Shown: positions 1 to 14,100 of the stretch, in pieces
Position numbering within the stretch: position 1 is the stretch's first letter
Layout of the letters: every line of letters starts with the position of its first letter
Made by a program: the position numbers and the translations under genes
NCBI GenBank assembly: GCA_016785225.1
Contig: JAFBJZ010000635.1
Span: 496,001-560,000, forward strand
Direction: 5' to 3'
Source: Psettodes erumei
Lineage: Eukaryota > Chordata > Actinopteri > Pleuronectiformes > Psettodidae
Length of the DNA: 64,000 nucleotides
Notes under the pieces: model-generated
The model's input: the letters and a program-made list of their open reading frames with translations, nothing else
What the model was told of the DNA's origin: nothing
Databases searched by the model: none

Positions 1-3000
1 TTTTGCTGCCGCTCCTACAAAAAGACAAAATATTAAATCTGGGATTCATCCAGCCCGTCCGCGACCACGGGGCACGGGGTGAATGTATCCCATCAAACAG
101 TTGGCTGCCAACCAGCACAACCCTCCTCTTTGCTGCTAGGAGTTTGTCAGTGTCAAACGCTGAGAGACCAGCATGAATAAACATGAGCGTGCAACGAATG
201 ATTACTTGCTTATCTGAATATCCAAAGAGTCAGAATTAGTCAAATATCTGAGTAAGCAAGAGGAAGATCTAAGGATTTTTTTATCCCGTCAGTGACAGCG
301 ACCTGCCAGGCTTCTCACAAAGTGTCTCTGGCAGATGTTAAGTGCCTGCATTCACCACCTGACTTCTGTCTTTTTCCAGCTTTCACCTCTCTTCCTCTAC
401 CTCTTTTTTGGCTCCTAAAAAATTAACCCTCTCTCTCCCACAGTTATCAGTAATTCTGCTTTTCAAACAGTGTGTGACTCCACTTAAAAGCAGACATCTT
501 GAAGAAGGGATGCACATTGTCCATCTGTGTACAGGAAGACTGTCAGCTCTGCTCTGTACAACCAAGCACAAACTCATAATTTTGCAGCACCATATGTTTC
601 TTGACAAAAACACAAAGAGACAGTGCAAATCAGAAAAGCCTCGAAGTGTAGGGGAGACTTTCTCTAATCTTTGCAGAGATGCAGTTTTCCTCTCAGGAAG
701 CCCTCGAGAAAAGCGCCAGAATGGGTGAAATGGGACAGCATGTGGCTGCTGGCCATTTGATTTTCCCCCGATATGTCGCCGGAACTCCTCACTACAGGGG
801 GTGGAAAAGGCACAGTTCTAATCAGGGGAGTTTGTCAGCCCGAAAGAAAAGAGGCTGAGTACGAGAGGAGACGAGGAGGGGTTTGGGGAAATGATTGTGT
901 CAAAGACTGATGCGGGAGTCCCAAAGATGTCACAGCAAGTGAATGTGACCTGTAATTTCTCCTCGAGAAGGATTTCGAGTTCAGTTTTCAAGCTGCGAAT
1001 CAAGTGCGTGCATGTGCATGTGTGCGGAGGCGGATCAGGAAGGGCAGGGTACTGCACAACCATCTTCATTTTGAAATGAAGGAAAGGCCACGCACTGTGG
1101 TTAAGGTTGAAGGAGGATTGATTCTCTTCTTCCTGTTTCCGAGAGGCAACATAAGGTCGGTGCGAAAGCTACCATGGAGAGAAAAAAAATAACCCCAAAA
1201 AAAATGGCCCAACGATCCCAGAGGCTTCGACAGAACATATGGTGCGAGCTCACAATGAGCGTTCATGAGTTTCAGCTTGGTTCCAGTTGGAGTTTGTTGG
1301 GTGTGTGTCAGCGTTTCCTTGCCAGTGTGAGGGTGTGCATCTTCATCTGTGTGTGTAAATGTACTCGTGTGTGTATTGTTTTGTGCAGATGCCCTCGTGC
1401 ACAGGCGTTTTCTTTGTGCGAGTGGGTGGACGCAGGTTCATTGGCCGGGCACATCTGCGATCACAAGCTGTTGTTGACTCTCAAGTTATAAGGCCGTCCT
1501 CTAAGTCACTGGCTCTCTGGCTTTCATTTAGGATGCGGCTGTAGTGCCAAGCTGAGGGCCACACAACAACACGCAAGTGCCCCCCCCATCTAAATCCTAT
1601 TTTTCTCCATTTCCCTCTGTCTGAAAACACTTTACCTTGACCTCCTCCAAAATGAACTCACATTTTTCAATACAATTTAATAAACTGAATCAACTACTTT
1701 GAACAGTTGGTTTCAAGGTTGATGAAATGTATTACGATATTTCTAGAAGCACTTGAACGCACCGTCACCAAGCAACTCTTCAAAAACAGTCCCAATAAAT
1801 CCAACTTTATGCCCAAAATATCAAGTCACTGCAAACTTAAATTTTGTAAACTTGTAAATCTTTATAGCTTCAAAGCTTTTATTGTGAGCTGTTGTGTGGA
1901 CAATGGCTCAAGGACAATTTAATTTTAAAAAAGGCCAATTGGCAATTTAACTGAGACAGCGACAGTTGGACTCAGGGAGACGGTCGATTTAAGGGGGGCA
2001 GCCCTAAAAGAAAAATACACCCATTATATCACATCACAAAGTTTGGCTGCAACAGTGTCACAGCAGCAATGTGAGAGTGGAACAAAGACAGCAGGATGAA
2101 AATGACCTGAAACTGCCTTCCAAAGATTTCAACAATCAGCCAAAAAATAAAGGTGACCGGTTTGGTTAGTCAGCAGTTCACTGACACAGTTTTCTGAGTC
2201 TGTGAATTGACATATCCTGAATATGTTAGCTACCACCTCTGTAAAAAAAAAAACCCAAACCAAAACAATTTGAAAATGTTTTGGCCCAAATTAGGATGGG
2301 AAGCAGCATGTCAAGCGAAAGTTGTTATAGCGACTATGGGAACAGCGTGGGAAGCTGTCCAGGAATTCAGCCAGGTATTACGTATTCAAAAGGAGGCGCT
2401 CGTGTTGGACTGAATGAGAAATGTGCGGGTGAAACCACCTGAATTTTAATGCACGCAAAGGAGCAAATCAGCACAAAGACTTTCCTAAGTGGGAGTCAAA
2501 TAAATTATGTATGCAAAAGGAATGTACACCAATCTACAGCTACCATTTGACCTTTCCTGGTTGATGTATATGACAGGTCATTTTGGGTCATGGCTCTGAT
2601 ATGGAAAGGTTAAAAAGTCTTAGGATGGTGTTAGATTACCCACAGGAAAATGTTTGCGATAAAGGACTCCTTCTGAGTCAACTCGGTTCAACTGAATACC
2701 TTACCAGTGTATAGCAATCATTGACAAACACTAACAAACATGCACACAATTCAAACAGGCACAAAGAGGAGCTTTCTCCACACTTACTTGATGTAATATG
2801 GAACCTTGTTCTGAGAAACTGCACGTTGCCAGGGAAGCTGTACAGAAGCTGCAGATGCGGAGAGAAATACGGAGATAAAGTCAAAAGGGAGACAAAAGAC
2901 AAGCAGTCATGATCCAAACTCCATCTTAATAAACACTTCACAATTTCACCATCCAGTAAAGTAATCCATTTCCCATTTGGAGCTTGACTTGAAATAATTA

Positions 3001-3430
3001 TCACATCCTGCACTTTAATTTCACAGTTTTGTTACATAAGGAAGAATCTCACTGTCCATTAAAACTGTGGGGGGAGAGAAAGGCAAACGGATGTTGTTTC
3101 CAAGGAAGAAAGAGGGAGGAGGGAAAAGACATTAAAGTAGAAAAACAAACTGTCGAGGAACTGTGGCCCTCGCCCAGGTTTATGTTAATCTTTGTGGGTT
3201 TGAAAGAAGAGCGAGGAATACTGTAAAATGACAAGCTGTTAAAACCAGCCAAATGCAAGACTTGAGAAGCTCTCAAGAACAATATGGAGTAGAAATGTTG
3301 CTTGATTTATCGCCCTCCCACTTTCCCTCCTCCTTGACACAGCTCTACGCTCAGATATAGAGATATAAAGACAGTAAGAGAAAGAGATTAAGTGAGATTG
3401 GAAGATATACGTGATGGATGGGACAAGATA

Positions 3431-3476
3431 AGAATGCAGTACTTTATTGATCCCTGAGGGAATATTAAGCTACTAG
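3431..3476 (+). repeat. Short teleost repeat tail (TACTTTATTGATCCC motif)
   Basis: GTACTTTATTGATCCCTGAG GGAAT is the motif found at the end of many teleost non-LTR or SINE-type elements. Only this tail is recognisable. Confidence 0.5.
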
Positions 3477-3747
3477 TGTAATGAGAGCGAATGTGTGATG
3501 GAGTAGATAGTGTCATAGTGCCGGGAAGATGAAAGAAGAGAGCGGATGGTGTTTTGTCTGGTGCGGTTGCTGAGCTCTCAGCGGGGCTTACTTAGTAAAT
3601 TCGTGTCTACTGGCGACGCAGCATGGCGGCCGAGCTTACCACCTGCCCTGAACCACACGCCATCCATTTTGTCTCCGTGTCTGACAGCCAGCAAAGCAAA
3701 TCAGGTGGAGCAGAAAAAACACTAATGGCCTTATGATTATAGAAAAT

Positions 3748-3767
3748 GACGACAGAGAGAGGGAGAG

Positions 3768-3798
<31 letters not shown>

Positions 3799-3804
3799 CG
3801 AGAG
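3748..3804. repeat. (GA)n-rich tract
   Basis: Imperfect GA run of about 57 bases in intron 61, interrupted by GGGAG and ACAG. Confidence 0.9.
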
Positions 3805-4195
3805 ACTGCCTGCTTTGTTTAATGTTCACGCTCCTGCATTTGTCTTTCCTCTCCAGCTCGCCTGTCCGGCTCTCCCTGTTCATCTCCCTTTCTCTCTTTC
3901 TGCTAATGACCACTCTAAAGTGAAAGAGGAGAGGAGCAAGTCATTGGAGAGCTGTAATTAAGCCTTGCATTATTCAAGAGTAAAATGCTTCGTCTGCAAA
4001 CTGCGTGCGAGTATGCCCGTGCACCCACATATCCACTCGGCATGCGTGACAGTGAAGCATAATGCCGAGAAAGATGAGAAGACGGGACGCGACGGAATCG
4101 AGGGACGTGAAGCAGCGAAACTGAGGTGGGAGCGAACCGGGGAACCTCCAAAATGTTCTAATTTCCGAAAGGGAGGCAATTAGCTCTGCACTCAC

Positions 4196-4274
4196 TGGAG
4201 AGGAAATGCTGGGAGGAGGGGCCGAAGTCTCGGTGGGCTTCCTGAAGCAGCTTCAGTCTGTCCTCAACCGCCAC
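4196..4274 (-). CDS. utrn: utrn exon equivalent to dystrophin exon 61
   Basis: Exactly 79 bases, as in dystrophin exon 61, phase 0 to phase 1. It encodes [20 protein letters not shown] and SQHFLS, almost identical to both dystrophin ([20 protein letters not shown]) and utrophin ([20 protein letters not shown]). It ends the last repeat and leads to hinge 4 and the WW domain. The acceptor is ATCGTACAG and the donor TCCA|GTGAGT. The exon is too short for ORF scans and was found by reading the strand. It is the last utrn exon in the window. Confidence 0.97.
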
Positions 4275-5056
4275 CTGTACGATGAGCAGACAGACAGGAG
4301 AGAGAGAGACAGTCAGATACAGACCTGAACAGTGTACTCTGACAACAGGACTTTACAGTGGCTGGAGCTGGCGTCATGGTTGGGGTGAATTCAATTTCAG
4401 GGCAATTATGCTATAAGCGAGTTTGCTGTAAAAGCCCAGGCTCAAGGACGTTTTTCTTTTTTCTTACAATGGTATAAATACATAGTACATATCATATCTG
4501 GGATTAATTTACAGCGACTATACAGACGGTCAATAATGTGTCTTGGTGAATATCGTCATGTGGTCCACCACCAGCATACGTCAGAGCAGAAAACGCAGCT
4601 GGATCCAGGCACCCAGAAACCCAACTTTTTTCCATCTTCTACTGTTGAGGTAACTGACAGAATGATTTATGAAGGTGTCAAAAAAAATGACGACAGTGAC
4701 ACAGATCATGAACCTGAATAACGTTGGCATTACGTGGCGTCTCATGTCACATTATATAACAATAACAAGGCTCAAAACCACCACCACCCTTTTATACTCC
4801 ATGTTACCTTTACCGACGCAAAACTGCATTTCAATGTTGTGATAACAATCGTGCCAGCTGAGCTGCAGTGCATTCAGCGAAAGGTGAAACTTCATACAGG
4901 TTTGAGTTATCAGTCACGCACGTGTTCCATCCTGCGCTCATATGACAGCAGTGCATTGACCTCTCAGGTGGTGCACCTGTGCCCTATGTGGCTGCAGGGT
5001 TGCTTTCCTTCATCAGTCTGAGAGGCAGCACAGTATTGGTAGCCTGTAATACCGAG

Positions 5057-5098
<42 letters not shown>

Positions 5099-8000
5099 CA
5101 GGTATTATTGCAGCTGGACCACAGCTGTCCACACGGGGAACCTGAAAATAGGCACAGGAGGGGCAATAGCTCGGTCTTTTTCTGTGCACTAATGGTTATT
5201 ATGGTCGCCGCCCCACCGAGAAGAAGATGGGAGCTGCCTGCATATGAAAAGCATATCATCAAACTACACAGTCAGACCTGGGTTATTAGTGAAGCTGTCG
5301 CTTTCCCGCAGACTGGGAGAAGTAAAAAGAGCCGACAACAGAGAGACAAAGTGTGCAGTCCACTGAATCGCTGCCTTAGTCTGACTCAGTATTTGAGTTA
5401 TGGTCATTCTCCAGGCAGTAAGACTATTAATGGGTGTCTGTACATTACATGGGAAATATCACAAGGCTACAAATTAGCCCAGCTACCCGGTTTCACTCTG
5501 CGGCAGTGTCACACTTAAAAACGGATGACTTTAGGTTTCTTTCCAAGATTTTCAGTTTTTTCTCAAAACATAGCTCCCTTTTTTTCCCTACCCGCACGAC
5601 TCTGTTTTTTTGTCTGCTCACATCCCCAGCTCATTTATCAACCGCAAAGAAGCTGCGTGGCTGCATACAAGTGACATCAAAATGAGGTTTGATGTGTCAG
5701 TGTCTCTGAAATCACAATCTGTTTGCAGCTGCTTGGCTTGATGCCTTCACAGCTGGGCAGCGTGACCTGCCTTTAGTCCTAGAATACCGCCGGAGGCATC
5801 GCCAGCCCGCCTCGTCCAGGATCTCAAAGGGTGAAAGAGTCAGTGATGAAGGAGAAAACACTTTGACATCACATTTCTGTCTGGATAAAGCAGTCTACAG
5901 ATCCTATAGACCTGATCTGATTACATCTGATTATTCTTGCCTCTGTCTCTGCCCAGAGAGAAGGAGAAGAAAACAAGACCTTAAGTTTACCCCAAGCTCG
6001 ACAACACAGTGAAAAAAGTGAGGAAATATTACAAGAGAATTTCATTTCATAGTTCACCACCAACATCAACCAACTCGTAAAAAGAAACAAAAAACATTTC
6101 CACGACTTTCCCTCTAGGGCTGAGATGCGCTCCACTCTGAGAAACAAAGAGTGAGTCCCACGGCGGATCAGACCAAGAAATTCAAGCACGAAGAGAGCCA
6201 AGAATGTGACTGGTGTGCTGTGAGAATAGTGCCCATTGATGTGTAGTGACAAAGTGTCGCATTGAGCACGGAGCTGTGTTCAAATAAAACAGGTACACAG
6301 GTAGAGGGACAACTCTCAGTCCCCTGTGTTTCTCAGCTGACACAAAGTAAAATCGGCACGCACATGAGGAGAGAGACTGAGCGAGACAGAGACTCACAGA
6401 GGAGACAGACACACAGGCAGGCAAAGGGAGGACGAGGATTAACATATATTTAAAACAGCATTAGTGTAGACAAAGTGTGGAAAAAATACTGACGGGGGAG
6501 CCATGTCTGCTTTCACATGGTCATTCAGGGGAATTTAAACTACCTGCAGGAGTTTCCATCGCATGTTGAGCTGGTCCAGTTGTCTGGAGGCGGTGGACGA
6601 CAGCTGGATGTCCAGCGGCGTCAGCTCTGCAGAAAGCTCGTTCACCAGTCTGACATCCTGACGTAACGGGGCGACCTCCTCTCTGAAGACCTGGACAGAA
6701 CGGTGTGATGTTGGTGGAGTACGAAAACACTGATATGACAGTTATGTAGTTAATCTCACTAATCTCTTCAGTGTGATTTTTGCTTTCACAAAAAAAAATC
6801 TTGGTCATCTTCTGTGATGTTTTGCTTGCTGTCTCTTGTTTAGTGTGTTGACCTCATCATGGTCTAGCTGGAGTCCGGTTCTGTTGTGTTATAATTTGCT
6901 TTAACAGTCTCTACTGTGGCTCACTACATACTTATTTCCGACATGCTTTGCTTGTAATGTAATATTTTAATAGACAGTTTTGTCCAAAGTTGGGCCCTAC
7001 GTGACATGCATATTAAGAGATATAATTAGACAGTCTGTCCATACCACAGGGAGACGATCATTGAGATCTGCTGTGGTGTAACAGACATCTAAATTAATGC
7101 AACAGTTGCGTTTCATCATGCAACTCGTGAACCATGATTTAATTTGCCAGTCCGTCCTCCATTTCTCCTCTGTCGCTGCCTCATTCACCGTTTACAGTTT
7201 ATTAGGAAATGCTGTCATTTTTCTGCTCGCTAACTAAATGTGTTGCTCGTAGGCAAGGTCTCCATGTGGAAGACCTCTTCAAATTTGATGACTAGCACTT
7301 GCAAACAAACCAGACAGAATCATTACACAAAATCAAACACTCTTTTGGTCTGCGTGTGTGGATTGTGAGAAATTTCACAGCCAGGTCTAACTCACATTCT
7401 TGCACACACTAATTTCATGGATGTGCAGTTTTTGCAGTTAAATCAGTAAAATGGTCGCGTATAAGATTTGGTGTGTAAAAGAAAATATGTGATTTGTTGA
7501 AGGGGATTGAAGGACGCTGAGGTACAGAGGAGCAGGCTGTCCAACTCCTGACGTGACATCCCAGCACGTTACTGATGCAACAGTGCTGTCTCCTCAGCTC
7601 ACCATGGTTTTGTCGATGTGGTCCTGCAGAGAGTCGATCAGCAGATCCCCCACGGGCTGCCAGGTGGCTTTGGCCTCCTCTGCCCGCGTGAGCCGCAGGT
7701 CGAGCTGGTCCATGGAGCTCTGCAGCTCCTGGAGTCGCTCCAGGGCACGCTCCACCTGACTGTGCCAGCCACCAACGTGTCCCCGCAGACGCTCCCACCG
7801 CTCCCTCACCTCGCCTGTCTGCTTGCGGATTGCGCGGGCCAACCCTCGGGCCTTCTCCTCCGGGGTGAGGTCTAGACGAAGAGAGAAAACAGACAGGTTG
7901 AGAGAAAAGTATGTTTTTTGTTGTTGTTGAAAAAGACAGTTTTTATGCTCTTTATCATGCTTTAATATGTAGTTTCAAGGCATCGGTGGGGATATTTTCT

Positions 8001-11000
8001 ATAAACATCCTCTGCAAGTGTTACAAATGCAACCCAGTCAAAGCCTTTCACCCACCTGGCTCTTTTTATTTCAAAAAGCTGAACTCCAAATATGCACCTT
8101 TATACACAAGTGAGAGAAGCAAAATTTTCACATAACTCCAGTCTTTTACCCACTTACTCAATTAGAAAGTCACTTCCATTTTCCAGTCAAGTGCAATCAC
8201 TGTCATTTCATTAAAATTATATCTTCCCTAAAAGCATACAGAACACAGGCTTTAACCTGTTTCATATTTTTTTTATCAATGTCTTTCTTACATAATCTGC
8301 AAACATTTTTGCAAACGTTTTGCATATTTAAGGTTCCTGCACATCACTTTGCATTAATTGTATGTTTGATTTTTTGGGGCAAATAACTCAAAATGTTGAG
8401 GGAGAAGGGAGTGTTGAGCACACAAGGTAATTAAACAAAGAAAAAAGGATGAGGGTGGATGTGATGGCGACTGAGGCATGATGAGAGTGGCCAAAAGGAA
8501 GGAACGAGGGTAGAGGGAATGATGACGGCAGGAAAGGTGAGACTGCGGGATAATTGTGACATATTGGAAAAGGGGGGCGGCCGATGAGAAAACTGCTCTC
8601 CAACCACCCATTTTTCCTACAAAGAAAGATGAGCAGCTATTATGAGTCTTAAGGCCTGATCTCTGGGGTAATGACTGAACTATCATCTTAACCTGTTGCA
8701 TCTCTGCAATGTCCTTTTTCTTTTTACACACTCTCCATCCCTCCCCATTCACACACACAAGTCAAATGTCAGCAGGTAGCACCTCGCTCAGAAACACAAT
8801 GTGATGGTGTTTGTCTCTTGTAATGAAGTTTTTTTTCTGTTTTATTAATACAGTATTAACAAAACAGTAAATGTCCATTATGAAAAAAAAACCAAAATAC
8901 TAAAGACAGTGTAGGATTGTGAACCTTTAAATTGTTAAGACTTTACAACAGTGTCCCTGTAAAAAATCCCATCTCCTCTGATTACCTAACAAGCGTGGCC
9001 TCTGATCTTGAGTCAGCTTTTTATCTATTTATACAATGAGAGGACGCTTTGATATCCGTATCAAAGATCACACACAACAAGCCGATCGGCCCGCGCTCTG
9101 AAGTCTCACCGCACCTCTACACACAGCCCCTTGGGTTGGTTTAATTATTTACACAGTGGGGTTTTAGTTTGAAGGGAAATGTGCTGACTTAACCAAGACT
9201 TCCCTGCCGCATCCAACAGAGACGGAGAGGAAATGCTGAATGAGCCGGCGCATATTTGAATCTCGGGTGCTCTGTCACATATTGGTATTACCGCCAGCTC
9301 AGATTTTTAGTGAATTGCATTTCAAGGGCACTTAACCTCAAAACTGAGCCAAGTAAGTCCTTGCATTTTGTTTGAAGACAACCAGACAGGTTTGCTGTGT
9401 CTAAGTACTTGTTGGCACAGAATGTACCTTTCTTATCTAGTATTACAAACAGGTTAAAAAGGACTCTACTTTCTGTTGCTTAGGAGCGAAAGACAATGAG
9501 CATATAATCCAGTGCCCCTCCAGTTTAAGAAGTGCCAAGGACCTGAGATGCATGTCATCACCCTCTTACTCTCCCCTTATTTCCTGGTAGCTCACTACTG
9601 TATATCTTATCCCATAAAGGAAAATAAATCCCTAAATACCAAATATCATTCACATGATGAAAAAGGTCACTGGAGATTCTATTTTATATATACAGTGCTA
9701 ATTTTACCCTGCAACATTTCAATTTGGGGCCCGAATTCTCAATGTGAAATTACTGCTTTTTATAGTGCCCGCAAAGATTCACACAACGGAACTAAAATGT
9801 GGTGTGAAAGACAGCAGGTCCAGCAGAGTGGAGCAGGTGGAAGTAGAGATGGGATGGATATGGATGTTAATACTGAGGCAAATGCAACCAAGCTGCGTCT
9901 TTGGTGTCTTAGCAAAACAAAGAAAGGCTATTTTTTTGCACATAGGTAATTACGTGTGTATTCATTAATAATTACTTCTTTGTTTTGAATAATCAGGCTT
10001 TAGTTATATATAATGCAATGCTATAATGCTTAATGCAAATTTATTTCCACCACTACTTAATCCCATTGGTGTCGTGTTTCCCTGCAAAATTTACAGGCCC
10101 CAACAGCGTGACCTCAGCAGAATAAACAATCATCCTCTGTTAACAGGTCTCTTTCTATTATTTGCAAGATCTGCCCATAAATGCATATGCAATGAGGACT
10201 GAGGTGCACAATACAGACAGTAGCACAAATGTCATGCAAACTGTGACTCCAGCCCCCTGCGACTGCTTGATACATGCAGCACATGGGGATGGGACAGAGC
10301 AGCCTCAACCTCTGCCCCTGATAAACAAGTGCAGTCACCCTGATAAATCTGGTTACCACGGTGACTGCAGAAATAGGTAAAGTGTGGGGGACTCAGTGAT
10401 AGGACTTTCTACCAGTCAATGGCAAGGATGGTGCTAAATGATTAGTTGTAAAGACTACATGCAGGAGCCGGTTCTGCTGCCCTTGACTTGACACTGGAAG
10501 ATTCACTGCACAGACCTCCTGATGCTAAGTATGAGCTCTGATTGTAATAGAAATTGACGTAATAAGGAAGCAGAAAAAGCATGAAAAATGGTCAATATAA
10601 ACTGCAAATGGTACTGCAATAATAGCATTTCCAGCTCTCAGAGATTAAGTTAGAGACATCAACTGAGATCACAGTGTGATGAGAGCTGAAGCTGCTCTCC
10701 AGTGCCAAACTCTGGTATAGAGAGACGGCTTTTAAGGAGTGCGCAAACGTACCAATCTTTGGCTGCACGTTCTTGCGTGGCTCTCCAGGACCCTCGATCG
10801 GCTGGTCAGCGAGAAACATCCTGGCCTGGTCCAAAGTACTGATCACCAAGTGCTCACGTTCCTTTAGCTCCGACCGTAGCACCTGCAGGTGAAACACATC
10901 GTAGTAAGTAAGAGGAGTTTCAGTCTGTAATATGTGAGATTTGCTCTTTTGGAAAGCAGTGGATGGAATCAAAGGTCACTTTGTGATCATGCTGATAGAT

Positions 11001-11052
11001 CCCTATGGTCTTTAAAACAGAACAAGCTTTCACAATGAGAGAGGGACGGAGG

Positions 11053-11114
<62 letters not shown>

Positions 11115-14100
11115 AAGCAGGGAGTTTTTCTAACAGAGAATGGGGGGGTAAAGGGGTAATTAATGCACTTCCTCTGCAGATATGTGCATCTCAACACCTA
11201 CTGATAAATCAGTTCTGCTTAATTCAGCTCTGACTATCATAATGTTATAAAAGACACTTAACTTACACTTGTGCATGCACACGCGCATATGGCTAAAGAG
11301 CGATTGCAGATGTTTATGCTCAGCTCATGGAGGAGATAAACAACACTCTCAACGGCTATTGAGGTGATTGCTCCACAACAAAACACTTTCCCTGCCCGGT
11401 CTTTCCTTCTTCAGAGAAAAAGCAGTAGGTGAGAGAGAAGCTACGTTAAGAGTGTCAATGGGAGTGAGGGCTCTGAGGGAAGAGCAGAGATTGAAGGCGG
11501 GAGTATGGGGTCAAACCGGGCATTTCCTTGGGGTCGTTGTGAAATTAGCTGAGCGATCGTCAGAATAAAGTGAGTTGCTGGAAGCCATAACCCTGCAGGA
11601 CTTATCATTACAGAGCCGGCTAGTAATACCACATATTCACCCTGCTCATCCCCTCAAAAAGCAGCTCACACCGCGATAGACAAATTGCCACACACAAACA
11701 TATGCTTACACGCACATAGTCCAGGCTGTACGGCACGGAGAAAACAGATGCTTAAACTTCACAAAGCAATCTGACAGACTTTTCTTACCCATATGTCAAC
11801 TAGTCACCGCTGCCACAGCCCTTGGCAGGTGATAAAACTAGACAGAGGGTGCAGGCATGGCATGTAACAGTAAGATTATTCTTGTTTTAATATAAGCGTG
11901 ACCTCGGGGGACGTCGATGCCTATTGGAGTGTGTGATTGCTTTATGAGGAGACAGTGTAGTTTAAGGCAATGTGTGGCAAGTAGATCAGATGGGACGTCT
12001 CAGTTTGATAAAGTCTCAGTCTCTCTCAAACAGACAAAAATGCCCAAAAAGTTTTTTTTACTCATGAACACTGACTAGCTGAGAAGCAGATGTCAACATG
12101 TTGTGTTCAATGGGATAGTAAGAGATGAGACAGGAAGGGAAAGAGTGGCAGAGCAGGAGGATGGAAAGTAACAGTCTCACGGGTTTTGAGATATACTCAC
12201 TATTTTTTGGTTCGAGTTTCGAGAGAAAAAACTTCCTGTAAAAGTTGAGTTTAGACCACTGCAGTGACAATTTCACAAAGCCTCCTGCGGACAAATGTAC
12301 CCTCACGCTGAAACGCAGCATCCCGCCGAACACAAATTAAATCAGCCCAGCTAATAAATGGTTTGCTCCGTTCCAATGATTTCTTCCCAGCTCAGGTGGA
12401 GGAAATAGGGGCAGGTAGCTCCGAGAGGGAGCCTTGAGAGATAGAAACTAAATGAGAGGTGATTGAGGAAGAGAAGAAGAGGTGCGCATGGGGAGCGGAG
12501 ATAAGAAAAGGAGGGTGGGGAGCTCAGCTGCGCAGACAACTACCAGTCACAACCAACTTCTCGGCCTTCCGTGCTTTTTGTTTTGCACTCACACTTTTGT
12601 CAGTGGCATTCATTAGATTATAGCTGAGATTAAATTGAGCACAAAGAGGCTGTTTCTTCAAAAGATATTCCCAGAGTGTAGCAGTTTAGCAAGTCAAATA
12701 TGTTGACATCTTTTTCACGATGAAATTCTTCCCTGCGATTTCAGGTTGAGCACAAATAACATCCCTGGTTGGATAAATCTGAGATTCCTGATTAAGGCCC
12801 AATCATCAAGCAGACCACACTAAAATATGTCTTTCCTAATTCCCATAGTACCAGAGATGTTTTAGCTGCATGAAAATGACTGACCACAGCGATCAAGTGA
12901 TCAAACTCCAACTACTGCTGAAGCATACTGAAAGATCTGGTCGGAGTATTTGGTATACTGCTGATAAGCAGGTGAACTCTGAAGCTCACTCTTATTATCA
13001 TAATAATAAAATTACCCAGCCCCAGTTTGTTCAATGTAAAAGTACTACTTGTCTTTTACAATAAATGTTGGTATTGTGATGGTAACCCCAAATGTCATCT
13101 TTTCATGTTAACTGGCTCCAAAGAGACAAACAAAGCCACAGAAGGCTGTCACAATGGCAACACGAGTAGTGCCAAGTAATTCCCTGTGTTTAGAAACTGT
13201 CTGTCATCCAGCCACCGGGTATCCTCGCACTTGAGACAGACGACAACACCAAAGACCTTTCCCTAACACGCAAAAAAGTCTTTCTAGTGAAACTTCAATG
13301 CGCTCACATCATCGTAGTGCCACACGGGGACACACTTTTCAGAGGGAAGCATGAGAGGTAAATATCAAAGACATGTACAGCTTTCACGCTCAGGATAAAG
13401 CGACTCTTTTAACTAGCAAATCCCAGCTGGCCGATGAGTGATAAAGACATGGCTGCCTATGTCAAAGATAAAAGGGGCAGGTCTTCACTTTGCTCGTCTT
13501 GTTTTTAATAGTTTTCAGCACTGGCACAACAGAATATGCTCTGGGCTCGTGTGCTTTGTGAAGACCAGGGGACGAAAGGACTCTTGGCAGCACCGCAATA
13601 CTTTCAGCATCTATGTCTTAGCTATGAGTGACCTTGACCTTGGCTGAATGAGTGTCTATATGTGCTTTTTCTTTTCTTTTTTTTTTTGAGGGGGGTTGGA
13701 TGGGGGGAGTAGTTTGTGTCCAGGTCCGGTGTGTGTGTGGTGTGTGGCCGCAGCGACACAGCAATCTCCTTATCGCCATGTGCCCTGTGCTGTGGCGCTG
13801 ATAAGATAACATCACAACACAGCTACTTTCAGAGCTCTGCCAAACATCCCTCCTGCCGCTCTCTAAGCCCCTGCTATCTCGGCCTCTTTGCAATATTACC
13901 ACACCCCTCATCTTGTTCCAGGGGAACAAAATAAGTTCCCAAAAGGATTACTACAACACACCGGCTCTCAACATCAGAAAAGCACTTGATGGGGACTCAA
14001 GGAGCCTCTGAAACAGGAGGTCACTCACATCCAAACAAATTTTGAAGAGACACATTGCTCATTTTTCTAAACATAAGTAAAAAGACAAGTTTTTTTTAGA

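Larger units (their letters stand above)
1..4195 (-). other. Partial intron 61 of utrn
   Basis: I searched the minus strand for the exon 62 pattern (TSVQ.PW....NKVPYYIN) and did not find it, so it lies beyond position 1. The stretch holds a GA microsatellite (3748-3804) and a short teleost repeat tail (3431-3476). Nothing else is supported. Confidence 0.7.

Noticed and set aside
1..4195. Possible utrn exon 62 in this stretch
   Set aside because: Searched the minus strand for the conserved W..S...NKVPYYIN segment and found nothing; the exon lies outside the window.
4979..5518. 179-residue plus-strand open frame
   Set aside because: Contains a (TH)n stretch from the CA microsatellite and no family signature.
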